Position numbers and translations under genes: made by a program
Notes under the pieces: generated by a model
What the model saw: the letters and a program-made list of their open reading frames with translations, nothing else
The model's database searches: none
Told to the model about the DNA's origin: nothing
DNA from: Kryptolebias marmoratus
Taxonomy: Eukaryota > Chordata > Actinopteri > Cyprinodontiformes > Rivulidae
Assembly: GCF_001649575.2 (NCBI RefSeq)
Contig: NC_051452.1
Coordinates: 13,719,951-13,783,950, forward strand
Length of the DNA: 64,000 nt
Direction of reading: 5' to 3'
Shown: in pieces, positions 13,800 through 28,581 of the stretch
Position numbering within the stretch: position 1 is the first letter of the stretch
Layout: the number at the start of each line of letters is the position of its first letter

Positions 13800-14325
13800 T
13801 GCACCTAGGTGGTACCATCTTTCTATCTGTGTCTGTGTGTGGACAAGATTACTCAAAAAGTTATGAACGGAGTTTGGTGTTGACACGGTCAAAGGTCAAG
13901 GTCACAGATCAGCAGTGCTCTAACTCTGCAGCTGTTTAACAGGAATGTCATACTCCACAGCTGGACACATCAGGGGTTAAAGATGACGCAGGTCGAGTTC
14001 AAGGTTCATGGGGTTAAAGTTCAAGGTCGCAGGTAAGCCCTTTGATAAAAACTCGTCTCTGCTCCGACATGTGACACTTCTGTTTCCTCCACCAAGGAGG
14101 TTCTGTTTCCGGCTGTGTCCTTTGGCTTGTTTGTCAGTCTGTTAGCAAAGATCAGGTAAAAACTAAAGAACAGATGTGCAGGAAATTTTCAGCAAATGTC
14201 GGGGTTGTCACAAAAAACAATGGATTACATTTTAGTGCTGAACCAGATTATGATCCAGATTGGACTATTTTTTAATCACACTGTGACCTTGGTGGAGGTT
14301 TGCGCTATGAGTGCTTCTAGTTTTC
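13800..14325. repeat. dispersed fish repeat fragment
   Basis: The text tttgtcagtctgttagcaaagatcag, a middle part with gattatgatccagatt and the end accttggtggaggtttgcgctatgagtgcttctag resemble the end of a common teleost interspersed repeat. Classification uncertain. Confidence 0.4.
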
Positions 14326-17300
14326 ATATTTATTCAGACCTGTAAGAAACTAAAACCAAATATCATATTTTCAACACAGGACAGGATTTGAAGCCACCAG
14401 GATTATAAAGCACTCTGACGTTGCTCTGGAAGTTTTATGCATCCTCAGAACTATTGCAGACCTTTCACATCGTGTGTGAAAGGTCACTGTGTTCTTATTC
14501 TGAGTGGGCTTTCCAAGCACACCTTGGAAAGTCCCTGCAACGATCTTCCACGTTTTGCTTGATTTTAACAGGGTCATCATCTAGTGTGATAGGGGCCTCG
14601 GCAGTGACTCAGCAAGTCCAGCTCAGATAAATATCAGTCATGGGAAAAATCAAGTCAAAGTCTGCCTCCAATTTCTGAACATCAGCTGTGATCCTCAAAG
14701 ATTTCCGTTTTCACATTTATATTTTTCGTAACAGCCATTTGCTTGGACCTGTCAGTCACACCGGCACACAAACAGAGCTGGTTAACTGTTCAGGCATGAA
14801 TCTATGACATGTTTTTTTTTTTTTTTTGGTTATAAACCTTGCATTTTACAATAGCGAGCCTAAAATGTTTGTCTCATTTCCGGCCCCTAAAATTGGCATT
14901 TGAGGAGCATCACTTTTTGGCTCCTCTACAATACCACCTAATGGTGACTGACACTAATTCCAAGCATAACGAGAAACCAATGCCAGTGGAAGCCAAATTC
15001 AAACTGATGGTCTTCATAAAGTGGCAATTTCTAAAGGAAACTCAGCTGACATTTGACAAGCCGTGCTGCACTGTTCCCTGAGGGCACCGAAATGCCATCA
15101 CAGTCTGCTACAAACAGCAATCCACAGACTGACTGATTTTCCTGTTAAACTGTGTTGACAAGGAAAGCAGCATCAGAAGCGTAAGTACATAGAAACTATG
15201 AACGAGTTAATAAGCCTGCCGGTAATCCACTTTTCTTTTGCAGCCTTCACAAAGACCATTCATCAATGTCACATACAGTTTATTTCAACTGTGTCGCACC
15301 ATAAATCGATTTCCAATCATTTCCAGGACTGAAATATGGAGTAATTAAGAGAATCTGGCTGTGCCCAAGGGCCTTTTTTTTTTTTTAGTTTCACAGAATC
15401 GTTTTCAGCCAAAAATACAACCGCAATTTTCTGTGCTGTGCTATGTGTCATACTGGTATGAGCTGATTTAATGTAAATTATTCGAAAAGATCAATTCTTT
15501 GAGTCACATTCGCCCCGGTTACTCAGGCAGGCTGCATGCCTGCACAAATAAAAACCACGAGGGTTAAATGAGTTAAAACCAAACCTATTGCGTTCACACC
15601 CAGGGGCTGGTTTCCTTTAGCAGGATGTCAATAAGATGTAGTTTATAACACAGCAGCTGGAAACAGACCTTTAATAGAAAAAAGGCCTGTGATCACAGCA
15701 GGAAGTGTTTATTAGTGATTCTGAACTATAACAGCTTTTAAAAAGGGAGTGGAAACTATTGATTTTGGGGGAAACATACAGCAGTCAGAGGAAGGGAAAT
15801 CTTAGAGGCTTTTATAAAGCAATACTTTAGATCTTTTAAAGTGGGATTCAATGGAAACGTATAAACATATTTTACAGTGCCTATAGTGGATAGCTCTTTG
15901 AATGACCTCAGTTTGGAAAAATAAAGTTTCTTCCTTTCAGTGGTTTCTTATTTTGACCAGAATTACAAGCTAATGGCTATTCTGTGTGCGGTCAAAAAAA
16001 AATTAATAGCGCTTCATATAACCACTAAACTCTGTTACTCCAAACTGAGGTCGTTCAAAAACCTATCTACAACAGGTAAGATAAAACGCCTTATGGTATG
16101 CCTACTCCTTCACCTGCCCCCAGCCCTGCAATTTAGTCACAAGTTCTTAAAATTTCCTGCAACCAAAAAGATACCACTTCAAAGACCTAATAGGTCATCG
16201 GTTGTTACCAATTCCTTTTACGTGAACCCACATGATGCCATTATGCCCATATATAGCATAGAAAAGTAGTTTCTACACTTAAACATACATTACTTTTGAT
16301 GCTTGTTGCTATTAGGGTCGTAGCTCCCTGGACTGTGACTGTTTGGGACTAGAATTATGGAAAAAAAAAAAAAAAGAATTACAAGAAAATAGGCAATGTT
16401 TCAGTCTATAGGTAACTGGTTGACTGATTTTAAATCAGACGATATTGACCTCCTTTTTTTAAAATTAGCAATTGGCATGGTCTGTGCACACTTAACAAAT
16501 TATCAAGTCAAAAAATGAAGCGGCACAAGCACCTGCTACAACCAGCCCATAATTTAGTTCTGTAAGTGACAACGCTCTTTTATATATGATTCTTAAGTGT
16601 ACTAGTTTATTTAAGGGTTACTAAACATGGACTTATTTGAGTTCAACAACTATTGTTCTATTTTGTTAAACCAAATCCATGTATTAGCCTAAAATATCAG
16701 CCATCAGGTGCCATGACGTCTCAAGATCCATATCAGCAAAACTCCCGTCAGTTGAACTCTATTACAGTCTCCCTGAGTGTTTTCATCAGGAGAACAGGAA
16801 GTTGTGTAGCCATGTTTTGTGTGGCTAACTTCAGGTGCACGGCTTGGAACCCTTTGAAAAATTTGTGACCGTGCACGTCGTTGTCCACTTCCGCCCACCT
16901 GGGCTCATTTTGCACCTGCTGCCCCCGTGCTGACGATTTAATCTACTGGAGTACACTTTTCAAATGCAAACAGGCAGATTAGAACTTTTTGCCATTTTCT
17001 TGCACTAGTTGAAGGGAATTAACAATAGTTATGAAGGTAATATATTAGGATTTATAAAAACATAACTCAACAATGGTTTTGTGTGTGTCAGTAATTAATT
17101 TTGAAGGGTCATACCAAAATAAATTTAAAAAAAAAAATGTAAAAAATCTGTTTTTCAAAGTAGAAAGCACCACTTACAAAAATCTGAAATACACTATTGC
17201 ACACTAAACATGCCTAATTCTGGATCAAACGCTGAAATTTCATTTAAAAAGAGATTTCAAGGTGTCTCATTAAGCAACGATAATAAAAGCAGAAAGGACC

Positions 17301-18299
17301 TGTGTGCTCTTCAGACCACAAAGGAAGACCTCCAAACTAACATTTCATGTCACTAGGGATGAATGCAGTACGGTGGGACGATTCTGAAAAGAAACTGAAT
17401 GAATCATGGTTCCCCTGCTCGCAGGGTTTCAGTACCTGGTCGCATGCCAGCCGGCAGAGTCTGAACAGAAGGATTCTGGCAGAGCCGTCGATATTAACGA
17501 CTCGGGCTGTGTTCTTAAGGTTGAAAAGCACAGTTACTTAAAAGAAGAGATAGGCTCAGCTCCTCTGGCGTTGCCCTAGAACTACTGACACCGTGGAGTA
17601 TTGATGTACCCACATCAAGGAGGGGTATAAATCCAGAAAAAGAAAAAGAAGAGGATCAGACCTGTAGGAGGGAGATCCATGGTATTCCAAAGCAACTGTC
17701 AAAATAAATCTCTGAGAGGAATAAAAAAGGGGGGTTTTTGGAGGGTTTAGGTGAACTGTTCCCAGCGTGCTCATGAATTATTGCAGCAACCCTTCGGCTG
17801 GCGTGTCACCAAAGGTCGTATCCACTGTTTTCCATTTTGGTGATGCCCTGGAGGAGGGCAGCAGTGTCTTAGAGATGGGGAAAACAAAAGCAAAAAAGCG
17901 TGGTGACACTCATCCCTCTGTTCCATTATAATACACAAGGCTTTCAGTTTGTGACTCAAAATGATATTTAAATCCATCATGCATGTCATAATGGTGTCAA
18001 TCTACTGATGAATGCTGGATTTATTTCCTCTCTTTGTGACACATGTCCTGTTCAAAGGATGGCATGCACTTCAAACCACACAGCAACAATGACAGGAACT
18101 CCTGGCTTTACTAATTAGCTGCAGCTGGGACAGACTGCTCACTGTAAGGTGGGAGAAAATGGACTGAAAGGCAAAAAAAGTGAATCTGAAATGGCTTTTT
18201 TATTATTATTATTCCAGTGTGACTACTGGCATGTGCTCTTTGAGACTCGACACAAGGGTACAAAATAAACAGCGAAGGTCAAACGGCGCGTCCAGAAAC
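14326..18299. other. no gene recognised
   Basis: AT-rich with short poly(A)/poly(T) runs (14813, 15367, 16360). Open frames here are short and have no recognisable motifs. Confidence 0.5.
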
Positions 18300-18780
18300 A
18301 AACCAGCAGATGATGGACGGAGCCGCGAAGTCAGTTTTTTTACTCACTGAAGCAGCATCAGGAGCGGCGGCGGCTCTGACGCTTTCCCCGCCAAAAACAT
18401 CAACCACAACAACCGCACAGAAGCACTGTTTCCTTGCACCTACCTGCAGCTGCTCACCCCCAGACTCTCCTCCTTTATGTGTGTGTTTAAGAACTTGTCC
18501 CGGGCTCTGACTGACTGCGCTCCGCTCCGCACCGAGCCGTCGCCTCCTTTCTCGCCCTCTGTCTCTCCCGCCGCGCGCTCTCACTGCCGGCGGAGAAGAG
18601 GGAGGGGAGCGTCCAATCAGCGCGCCGCCTTACGGCAGCCAATCAGAACCGGGCTGTGTCGGCCTGCTTCTCTCGGGGATTCTTATTTGCAGAAGACAAC
18701 CCGTTCAGAAAAAGAAGGAAAGCTCAGATCCTTTGGAAGTGGAGACATGAACAGTCAGTGTCTTACCTGCTCCTTGAGGT
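18300..18780 (-). promoter_or_regulatory. CpG-island promoter with noncoding first exon, possibly b3galt1
   Basis: A GC- and CpG-rich segment, sharply different from the AT-rich surroundings. Two CCAAT boxes lie 26 bp apart (18613-18617 and 18639-18643). About 170 nt further along the minus strand is a consensus donor CTGCAG|GTAGGT, with exon end 18444. The interval contains no minus-strand ATG, so it would be a noncoding 5' exon. A second strong minus-strand donor, GCAG|GTAAGA, ends at 18767 and could belong to an alternative first exon. In human, B3GALT1 lies downstream of XIRP2 in the same orientation and has noncoding 5' exons and one coding exon. That coding exon is not in this window, so the gene assignment is inference. 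Confidence 0.55.
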
Positions 18781-19689
18781 GGTAAATTTGGTTCAGTTTA
18801 CGCTGACGCTATTTTGAGGGACGTAGAAGATGTTCACGAGAATAGAGTTCAAGCTTTCTGAACCCAGGTCTCAGAGTGGAGATTTTCATTTGAATTTCAA
18901 AAGAAGCCGCAACATTCCTGCATTCAACAGCTGTTCTGCACGAGTAGATCAACAATCATAGCAGATTGCAGAGTGCTGTTAAAGTTACTTATGTTACTTT
19001 CTCAACATAGCAGAAACCCAACCTCACCGTAGGTCCAAACAAACATCTGTGTTTTCACCATTTTAGATCTAACTGTTTACATACTCCAGACTGCAAGTGT
19101 GCGTCATTAAAAGCCTGGATCAGTGTTGCCAGATATACAACAATTACTGTTTTTATAACATAGTTTTAAGATCATGTCCCGCTCCTTTTTCTGTGCACAT
19201 ATGTTTACCAATCATAACACACAACCTCCCCCCTCCAAGAAAGCACACCTCACTCAGCACATATGATAGTTTGGGTCAAAATACAATCATTTTAAAGTGA
19301 CAGTATGATAGTCGTTTCCTATCTGGCAACCCTGCCTGGCATAGAAACTACAGTAGATTCAATAAGCGCAGCCATATCAATTTGAACATGTTTTTTTTTT
19401 TCTTGTTGATTCACCACAATAAACAATGAAAAAACACTAATGTTTCTAGAGATCGTTCTCATGTAAACAGGGCCTGAGTCACTCACTTTACTTGAATCAC
19501 TTGGATGTTAAGGATCCACATTTGCATTATTCAGAGATGTATGTTTTACAATTTCACACACCAATGAACAAACAAGCTACTAACAAATGGTGGAAGAAAA
19601 CAAATGAGCAAAAACGCAAAATGTGCAAATCACAAGATCAAACATGCCAATCAACTGCTCTGGACATTTGCCTTTACCTAAAACTCATT

Positions 19690-19885
19690 TTAATTCTTTG
19701 GCTTTCATTTTCTTTAAGATGTTGATTTAACGGTTTTATTGTTTTATTCCTGCTTTTATTCTTTCCTCCTTTTTGTGTTATTGAATGAGTGTACAATTAT
19801 TTTATTGTATTGCATTGCACTGCACTGCACTTTGTTCCACTGAGGAGTTTTAAAAGGCTATATAAATAAAATTGAATTAGAACTA
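19690..19885 (+). mobile_element. LINE 3'-end fragment
   Basis: The text tttatt...ttcctccttttt, then ttccactgaggag, then ggctatataaataaaattgaatt, is the typical 3' end of fish L2-like LINEs. No coding part remains. Confidence 0.55.
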
Positions 19886-20689
19886 TAAAATTAACCAAAA
19901 TGTTAACATATATTAAATATATGTTGTGTGCGTAAAACGTAGGTTAAAAAGAGAACACATGTACAAATGTAGAATAACCAAATAGAACAAAAAAAGCCAA
20001 ATGTGCTCTTTCGCTTTTTTGCAATTTTGCAAAAAAAAACAACCAAAAAACTATATCAGCAGGATCTATAAGAATAGAATACAAATATAAGATAAAAAGA
20101 AATGCAACAAAAATACAAAGTGTGCATATTAGTATGAGATACTTTAAATAGCTAAGTAAAAAAAATAAAACAAACTGATTAAAATTACAAAAAGCGTATA
20201 TAACTATACACAAATATACAAAAATCTGCATTTTATGTGCAGTAATAATAATAATCTGACTACAGTTTGTTGTTTTGTTTATAGTCACCATCATCATAAC
20301 ATGTGCATAAGATTTTTCAGCAACATAAAAAACACCAGTATGTTTAACCACTTGTTTATTGCCATATTTAATTCATAACTCAGATTCAGTGGCTGAAGTG
20401 ACTCATCTGAATCCTCTGTTTTTCAGAGACTAATCCTAATCATTGTTCCTTTTTTTGGGATTCAGCTGCTTTTCCTGTGAATCTTAGAATCAGTCTGCTG
20501 GAGGACACACAGGATCTGGGTTAATTGAGACCTCGAACTTGTGAGTCTTGATTCAGTGCGAAGATTCGGATCATTTACCTGGGTGACCAGCTGTATTGTA
20601 GATAACTCTTTGAATAGACGTATTTTGGCAATCAGGTGCGGGTTTTGATTTGGGCAGTATGACTTATCACCCAGGGTGGCAGAAGTTCA

Positions 20690-21005
20690 AAAAATCTATA
20701 CATGAATAAATAATGAGAGAAAAATTTATAGATTGTTTTTTATTACTTTCATCAAAGTCACAAGTTTCTATCCATTTTCTTAGTTTTTGGTAGCACTGTC
20801 TTTAAATTGTGTAACTTCGGTCAGATGTTTTGGATTTCCTTCCACAAGCTTCCTAGAATAGTTTGCAGGAATTTTGTCCCATTCCTCCTGACAGAACTGG
20901 TGGAACTGAGTCAGGTTTGTAGAGCGTTCTTTTAGCTCAGCCCACAAATTTCCTATGGAACTGAGATCTCTGCTCTGTGATGGCCGCCACAAAACATTGA
21001 CTTTG
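20690..21005 (-). mobile_element. Tc1/mariner transposase 3' fragment
   Basis: The minus strand reads WRPSQSRDLSSIGNLWAELK, then TNLTQFHQFCQEEWDKIPANY and KLVEGNPKHLTEVTQFK. This is the C-terminal part of a Tc1-type DD34E transposase; the D of SPDLNPIENLW survives as RDLSSIGNLW. Most of the element is missing. Confidence 0.85.
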
Positions 21006-21754
21006 GAGAATATTACTGACCTTTATTTGTACCAAATAGTTTAACACACAGTGAAATGTGCACACATATTAATTTGAGCAAACAATGTGTCTTAATTACC
21101 CATACCTCTTGCTCTCAGCCGCTGCCTGTTTGCTCGCAGTAGTTTGCACAGTGTATGAAAGGTTGTTTTATTATATAATCAAATCACACTCCTGTCTTTA
21201 ATTACTGTTTTAGATATCAATAACAGTTTTTCTCCTTGTCACATCAGCATACTTACTAGTCAGAACATAAATTCAGTTCTACTTGGCTACCAGTAAAAGA
21301 TACATTTCAAATATATAAAAATCTTTTTAAAAAAAACTAAGTGGCTTTTTTAACAGTTAGATTGGATATATGTCCCAGATGGCTATAATTTAGTTGTTCC
21401 TGGTCTAAATGAACACTTTAAGTATCCAGAAAAACATTCTTCATGTCCACTATCAACATTTCATTGGATGACTAGGGCTCCATGTATACTAGAACCTCCA
21501 CTGTTGGAGAAACAAAAGCTTTTTCCCCCACAAAGCAGCTCTATAATATGGCCACAAAGAAAAGTCCCTTTTTAAGCTGCCTGTAAGTCATCAATCTAAC
21601 TGCCCACATCTCACAAAGATGTGAGCTCAACAGCCGTTAATAAAATTTAGACATCCAAACAGAACCAAAGAACGGTCAAAGTACAAGTTTTAAGTCCTGC
21701 CCCTGTCATATTAATAAATGGGAAGGTGCCCTTATTAAAAAATAAAACATGTCT

Positions 21755-21845
21755 CAGATCATTTTGTTGATTTCCATAATTCTTACCTTGCTGCTGTATG
21801 TTCAAATCTTCATTTCTTCTATAGGTTTAGCTGCAATTAGTTACT
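21755..21845. repeat. short dispersed repeat, related to 51708-51790
   Basis: The phrase gttgatttccataattcttaccttgctgctgt recurs at 51708 with about 15 percent differences. No coding content. Confidence 0.4.
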
Positions 21846-22442
21846 TCATGCTTTTAAAAAAATAGCCATATGACACCATGAATGTTCGGAAAGCAGGTGG
21901 GACTTAAAGCCCCACAGTCCCAGCCTGCAGACGACTCTGGTTCCAAAAATATAATATGGCAGCTTTCGGAATGAAAAGTAAAAAACTTGTGGTGTCAAAT
22001 AAAAACAGGGGTCCTAAAAGAGATGTTTTTGATTTAGGAATACAAGATTGAGCCAGAACATTCTGACTACCACTGTTGGTTTCTCACACACTGCCCAAGA
22101 TCCAAGCTCCGAGGTACATACTTGATTAGACCTGTTTACGCATCCTCTGAAACTATTTCCCTGCACTTCCAGTCAGTATTTGGTATTTGCTCATCATGCT
22201 GATACCTGCTTTAAAGCTTGTTCAGTGGGAGGTGTACCAAAAACAAGGTTTTAGGCTTATATAAATTTGTTTTGGCCAAGTGTACCCACTCAAAAATGTC
22301 CTGAACTCATAACCTACATAGCTTTACATACATTACAACACAGTCTGATACAATATACTTCATTGTCCTGTTGACATTTTTTTTAAGTAGACAATAAAGT
22401 ACATTGCATCATATTGTATCCATATCATTTTGTATCATAATA

Positions 22443-23642
22443 TTTTTACTTTCTCGACTGGAGCAGTGGGTGGGCATCAGGGTACAGCACTGGAGTGGTT
22501 CAGATCCAAGCTGATGGAGCGAACCTTCTGTGTCAGGCTTGGTGATCCTGTGTCCTCCTCTGGTTCCATCTCATGTAGGGTCCCTTAGGGCTCAGTTTTA
22601 GGGCCTCTCCTTTTCTGTTTTTTTTTTTAATTATTATTTTATCTCGTATGGTCCAAATTTTAAGAAACCACAAACTTTCTTTTCATTGCCATGCGGATGA
22701 CTATGAGGTTTATGTCCCTCTAAAGAAAAAGAACACACTTTTTTTAGACTGAAATAGGAATGAGACAGAGGTTATGGTTATTGGCAGCTCCACTGAGACC
22801 CCCAGTGTGGATCTAGATTCTTTGGCCCAATATACTAGGCCAACCATCATGAACCTGGGGGTCAAAGTGGATGCTGATCTTAAGCTTGATAATCAAATCA
22901 AGGCAGTGGTTAAATCAAGCTTTTTTCAGTTGAGGCAGCTGGCTAAAGTATATGAATTCACACCTTCACCACCACTCTGCTAGATTACTGTAATGCAGTT
23001 TATATAGTGGTCAGTGTTTCCTCTGTTGCTCACCTCCAGATGGTCTAAAGTGCTGCTGCCTTTTAACTGGCACAAAAAAAACAAACAAAAAAACCCCCCA
23101 AAAACATTTCCCTTACTTTAGTTTCAATGCACTGGCTGCCTGCACCTTTTAGGATTCATTTTAGAATTATTTTATTTGCTCTAAAAGCTCTAAATGGTTT
23201 TGCACCACCCTATCTCTCTGAGCTACTACATCTCTATACTCCCTCCCATTCTCTCAGGTCAGCAGACTGGCTGATTTTGAGTATTCCAAAAACTAAACGT
23301 AAGCTTCGAGTGGATCGTGCTTTTTCTGCTGCTGCTCCTAAAATGTGAAATGACCAGCCTTTGGACATTCTCTGCCTGGTCAGGTTTTAAATCACTTTTT
23401 AAAACTTATCTCTTCTTCTTGGCTTTCAACACCATCTGAGATGTTGACATTTTAGTGTATTTTAATTGGTTTTACATGTTTTTATTTGTTTTTTGTTTCT
23501 TTTTATGGGACTGTGTTTACATTGCTTTTTTGTTTTTTTTTATGTTTTGTGACTGCTGTTATGTTTTATTGATTGTACTGCACAGCACTCTTGTCCTGAG
23601 GATGTATAAAGTGTTTTTTAAATAAAGCTGGTATGGTATGGC
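22443..23642 (+). mobile_element. degenerate L2-type LINE, reverse transcriptase C-terminal half and 3' tail
   Basis: Interrupted frames on the plus strand reproduce an L2-like reverse transcriptase. They include QWVGI-GTALEWF, the palm motif with the YADD box changed to HADD (near 22692), VMVIGSS-T, LGVKVDADLKLDNQI, LDYCNAVY, MHWLPAPFRIHFRI and FAPPYLSELLHLYTPS. Frameshifts and stops separate these blocks, so it is dead. It ends with ATAAAGCTGGTATGG, matching the usual short 3' repeat zone of such elements. Confidence 0.85.
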
Positions 23643-26609
23643 ATATACCACGTCATATTGTATTATGCTGTAATATATTATACCATATTACACTGTACTT
23701 TACTTTTTAATCCTAATGCAACCCAAACATTGTCAGTTTAGTTTTAGGTGTACTATTTTAGTAGCAACAACCATAGCCTCAAGCTGCTGGCAAGCAGCAA
23801 TGAACAGCAAGCTGGAGATCAGGTAAGAGCTCTACTTGCTATCTCTACACCCCCACAGAGAACTTTAGGGTCTTTATCTCATACATGTGAGGACATGTAG
23901 CATAATTTATAAAATTCCACAATAAATCAACAAAATATGAAAACCATCTGGTACTTTATGATTTTATAATTTCAGTTGAGCCACATATAGGTCAGGGTAC
24001 CCATGCACCCTACAATGAGCACTAGACCATGGACCAAGAAGGTAGCCTCTCACATTCTTCTCTGTATCTTTAAGATGTCTGAGTTCATGAGTATCACTTG
24101 CCTGGGGAAGAGATGGCATCAAGATGGACTACAGGAAGAGACAAGTTGACAAGAAGACAAGTGTGTGATACTTTGACCAATGTTATGCCTGGGAATCTTG
24201 GATTCTTCCATTCATGTGGGTTAGGGTTAGGGTTAGGGTTAGTGCCACCTACCTAAACATTGTTATTGATCATGTTCACACCTTCATGAAAATGATCTTC
24301 CAGAAGGACCACACACCTTACCATACTCTGAAAACAATGGGTTGAGAAACAATACAACAAACACTCTTGGATCTTGACTTAACCATTAGGTTCTCCTGAT
24401 TGTAGGCCAATCAATTATCTGTTGGATGAGCTGTACAAACAAGTCCGATCCGTGGAGATTCACAGCACTATTTATATGACGTAAAGAATCTGCTAATGAT
24501 AGTTTGGTGCCAGACACCACTGCAGACATTCAGATATATGTAGAGTCCATGCTCTGACAAGTCAGTGTTGTTGAAGCAGAAAATAGTATAATTATCCTAT
24601 ACTCAGTATTAGGTGGGTGTATCGATAAATTATATATTTTGCAGTTTAATTAGACATAAGGTATTATCTGTTGCAGATGCATCCTATGAGAAGGAGGGGA
24701 GAAGGAGGTGTCAGTTTATAAAAGCTTGGCAGTGATATAATACATTTAAAACAATATATACAGTAAATACATCTACCTTCAACTGTCAGTGAAGTCGTTA
24801 CCGGGAAAAAGACCAATTAAAAAGATGCCAAACAGCACATCAGGAAAGGGTGCTGAATTGTTGAAGCAGGATGGATCTGCATGACTCACCCAGATATTGT
24901 GAAGTCATGACTTTCGTGACACTCTCTGGTCGCTGTAATTAACACAGGCGTATATTCTCTTCGCAGCCAATTACTCCATATGTTCGACGTGTAACTGAGA
25001 AGGGTGGGGAAAAAAATCTGTAAGGAGTGACACAAACCTCTTAATGGAAAAATCTGTAAATTCTACAGCAGGTCTGTTACCAAGGAAAATCAATATGCCT
25101 TTTACCAAAGAGACAGGACTGAGTTATCAAGGTGGGGCATGCTGAGCCAGCCACATTTAAAGCTAAAAAGATCTAAAAGAAGGAAATGATCAAGAATCAC
25201 TTTATATCCTAATCACTTTGCTTAGGAATTTCTTTCATTTCTGTTATCTAAAGATCAACTGTGGGTCTTTCTGCTTTAAAAGTGCACCTAAAGAACAGTG
25301 GACGAAATTGAAGGAAACAAAGAAAAACATGGAGATTTCAGTTTTTGTGAATTTTTTTTTTCTTTGAAGGTGCTCATTAGAGACATGAACTTACCCATAT
25401 TGTATAAAGCAAGAACAGACAGAAAAACCATCCTTGTCAAAGACGCAAAAAACATGAAAAATTTGGGTTAGGAACAAATGAAGATTGACGTAGCTTTATT
25501 TTAACAATGCTATTTTGTGTGACAGCATTTTTTCCATTTAAAGTTTATTTAGCTTCCAATAAAGCAGCAGTTTTCTGCTCAATGGGTAACACTTCAGTTG
25601 GGTGCCATTTCCAACTTGACCACTAGATATCACCCGTTTTCACCCACTGTTCCTTTAAGCCACACGGTGGTAACATTATGACATTGGTTCATTTGTATCT
25701 GGTCCTTAAACATAAACAAAACAACAACAAAAAAAAGCAAACAAAATTAATTTAGTAATAAAATTTATCTCATTAATAAATCTTAGAGCAAATGAAAAAA
25801 GAAACTACCCTTATTGTTTAAGTATACCTAATAAAAGTGTCTATCCAAACAAGCCCTAACGTATGTGTCTCACTGGGTTTTATTGGAATTACACTAAATG
25901 ACAAAATAGCACAAACCCCTTGGCAGTTTTAGACCAAAATGCCTAATTGACAGTAATGTAAAGCTTTATAAAATAGCATTTACCATTATAATTAAGTTTT
26001 TCAGATTAATTCCAGCTTGCCTGTCCTTTTCCATGCTAAAACAATAAATGTTATCACACCTTTAATTTTTTTATTATTGCAAAACATTTTTGACATTTGA
26101 GAGCGATTACTAAAGATATTTGCAAGTCATTGACATAATGATACAGACAACTGTTAATATTGTCTGAGTTGTTGAGCTTATTTCTCATTTATTTGTTGTT
26201 GTTTTTTTAGCGTCTCCAAATCAATATTTGACCAGACTGCCACAGTCAAATATTAATGACTACTTTCAGTAATCACTACCAGTTGTGGTCAAAAATTTCA
26301 GTGCTTTTATATTAAAGAAATACACAGGAGTGCTAACATTTCCTGTTTTCAGGATGGAAATAGGAGGCCAAGATAGACTTCTATCTCTGATTCATGTGGA
26401 ATGGTCCTGGTTGGCATGAAGGAACTTCACAGTTCATCTATTAAACTCTATTTCTCCAAAGGCTATTCAAAAAGCTAGTAACAGGTAAGATATGAGTTGT
26501 TTAAAACCTTTCCACAAAGCCTCACCTAACTTTCCTACTCCAATATGTATTACCATAATGCCATATTTGACAGGCTTCAGTTTAATGATAAGAGACAATG
26601 AAAATGTAA
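23643..26609. other. region between L2 remnant and the xirp2 3' end
   Basis: Contains the interstitial telomere tract. No coding frame or named repeat otherwise. Confidence 0.5.
24218..24242 (+). repeat. short interstitial telomeric repeat (GGGTTA)4
   Basis: Four perfect copies of the vertebrate telomere hexamer, with no degenerate flanking copies. Probably a chance or repair-derived tract. Confidence 0.85.
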
Positions 26610-26625
26610 AACGGCAAAAATATTC

Positions 26626-26631
26626 TTTATT
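26626..26631 (-). terminator. xirp2: polyadenylation signal AATAAA for the LIM-ending xirp2 transcript
   Basis: AATAAA on the minus strand, read as TTTATT on the plus strand, 222 nt past the stop codon at 26853. It implies a short 3' UTR ending near 26610. No other AATAAA was noticed between it and the stop. Confidence 0.7.
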
Positions 26632-26852
26632 TAGACAGAAAAAAAGCAGATGTAGATGCATTGTAACATACATGGTGCACACCAGGTGCAATCAGTCAGC
26701 ATCAAACAAAGCTACATAATGAATAAAAGGAGCAGATTTTAAACTCAGTACAAAACACTACATTATTTCAGAGCAGTTCGTCTCTCCATGGACACAGATG
26801 TGAAATTACATATTGTCAAGCGCTGCCTGATTATTAGTTGAATCAGCCAAAT

Positions 26853-28388
<1,536 letters not shown>

Positions 28389-28447
28389 TTAAAGACATTT
28401 GCAAAAGCTTCCAGTAGGAATTAAATTACTCTTGGAGATGGCTTCAC

Positions 28448-28581
28448 CTTAGTTTGCCTTTGCAGTGTTCACAGCGAAAGCAGCTTTTATGGAAGTTTTG
28501 TTTGTCTGCGATCAGCGATTCCATGGGATACACCCTCTTCTGACACACCCTGCACAGTTCGGACTCTGGAATTCGAATTCT
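28448..28581 (-). CDS. xirp2: xirp2 LIM exon 1 (first zinc finger and half of second)
   Basis: A 134-nt exon after acceptor TTTTTTGCAG, starting in phase 0 (AGA ATT CGA) and ending AAACTAAG|GTGAAG with a split serine codon. It encodes RIRIPESELCRVCQKRVYP, then the H-x2-C and C-x2-C ligands (NFHKSC, RCEHC). With the next exon this completes a LIM domain of the C-x2-C...H-x2-C-x2-C-x2-C...C-x2-H type, similar to the single LIM domain of LIMA1/EPLIN and to the LIM domain of the short XIRP2 isoform. It fits in frame after exon 41138, not after the giant exon's stop. Confidence 0.94.

Larger units (their letters stand above)
18781..22442. other. intergenic, only transposon remnants
   Basis: Apart from the LINE tail and the Tc1 fragment listed, nothing was recognised. 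An AT-rich hydrophobic frame at 19944-20351 is discussed among the rejected items. Confidence 0.5.

Noticed and set aside
15940..16269. 109-residue plus-strand frame
   Set aside because: No similarity recognised; composition is like the surrounding intergenic DNA.
19944..20351. 135-residue hydrophobic minus-strand frame, membrane-protein-like
   Set aside because: AT-rich DNA gives F, I, L and Y codons by chance; no motif, no splice sites and no conserved pattern.
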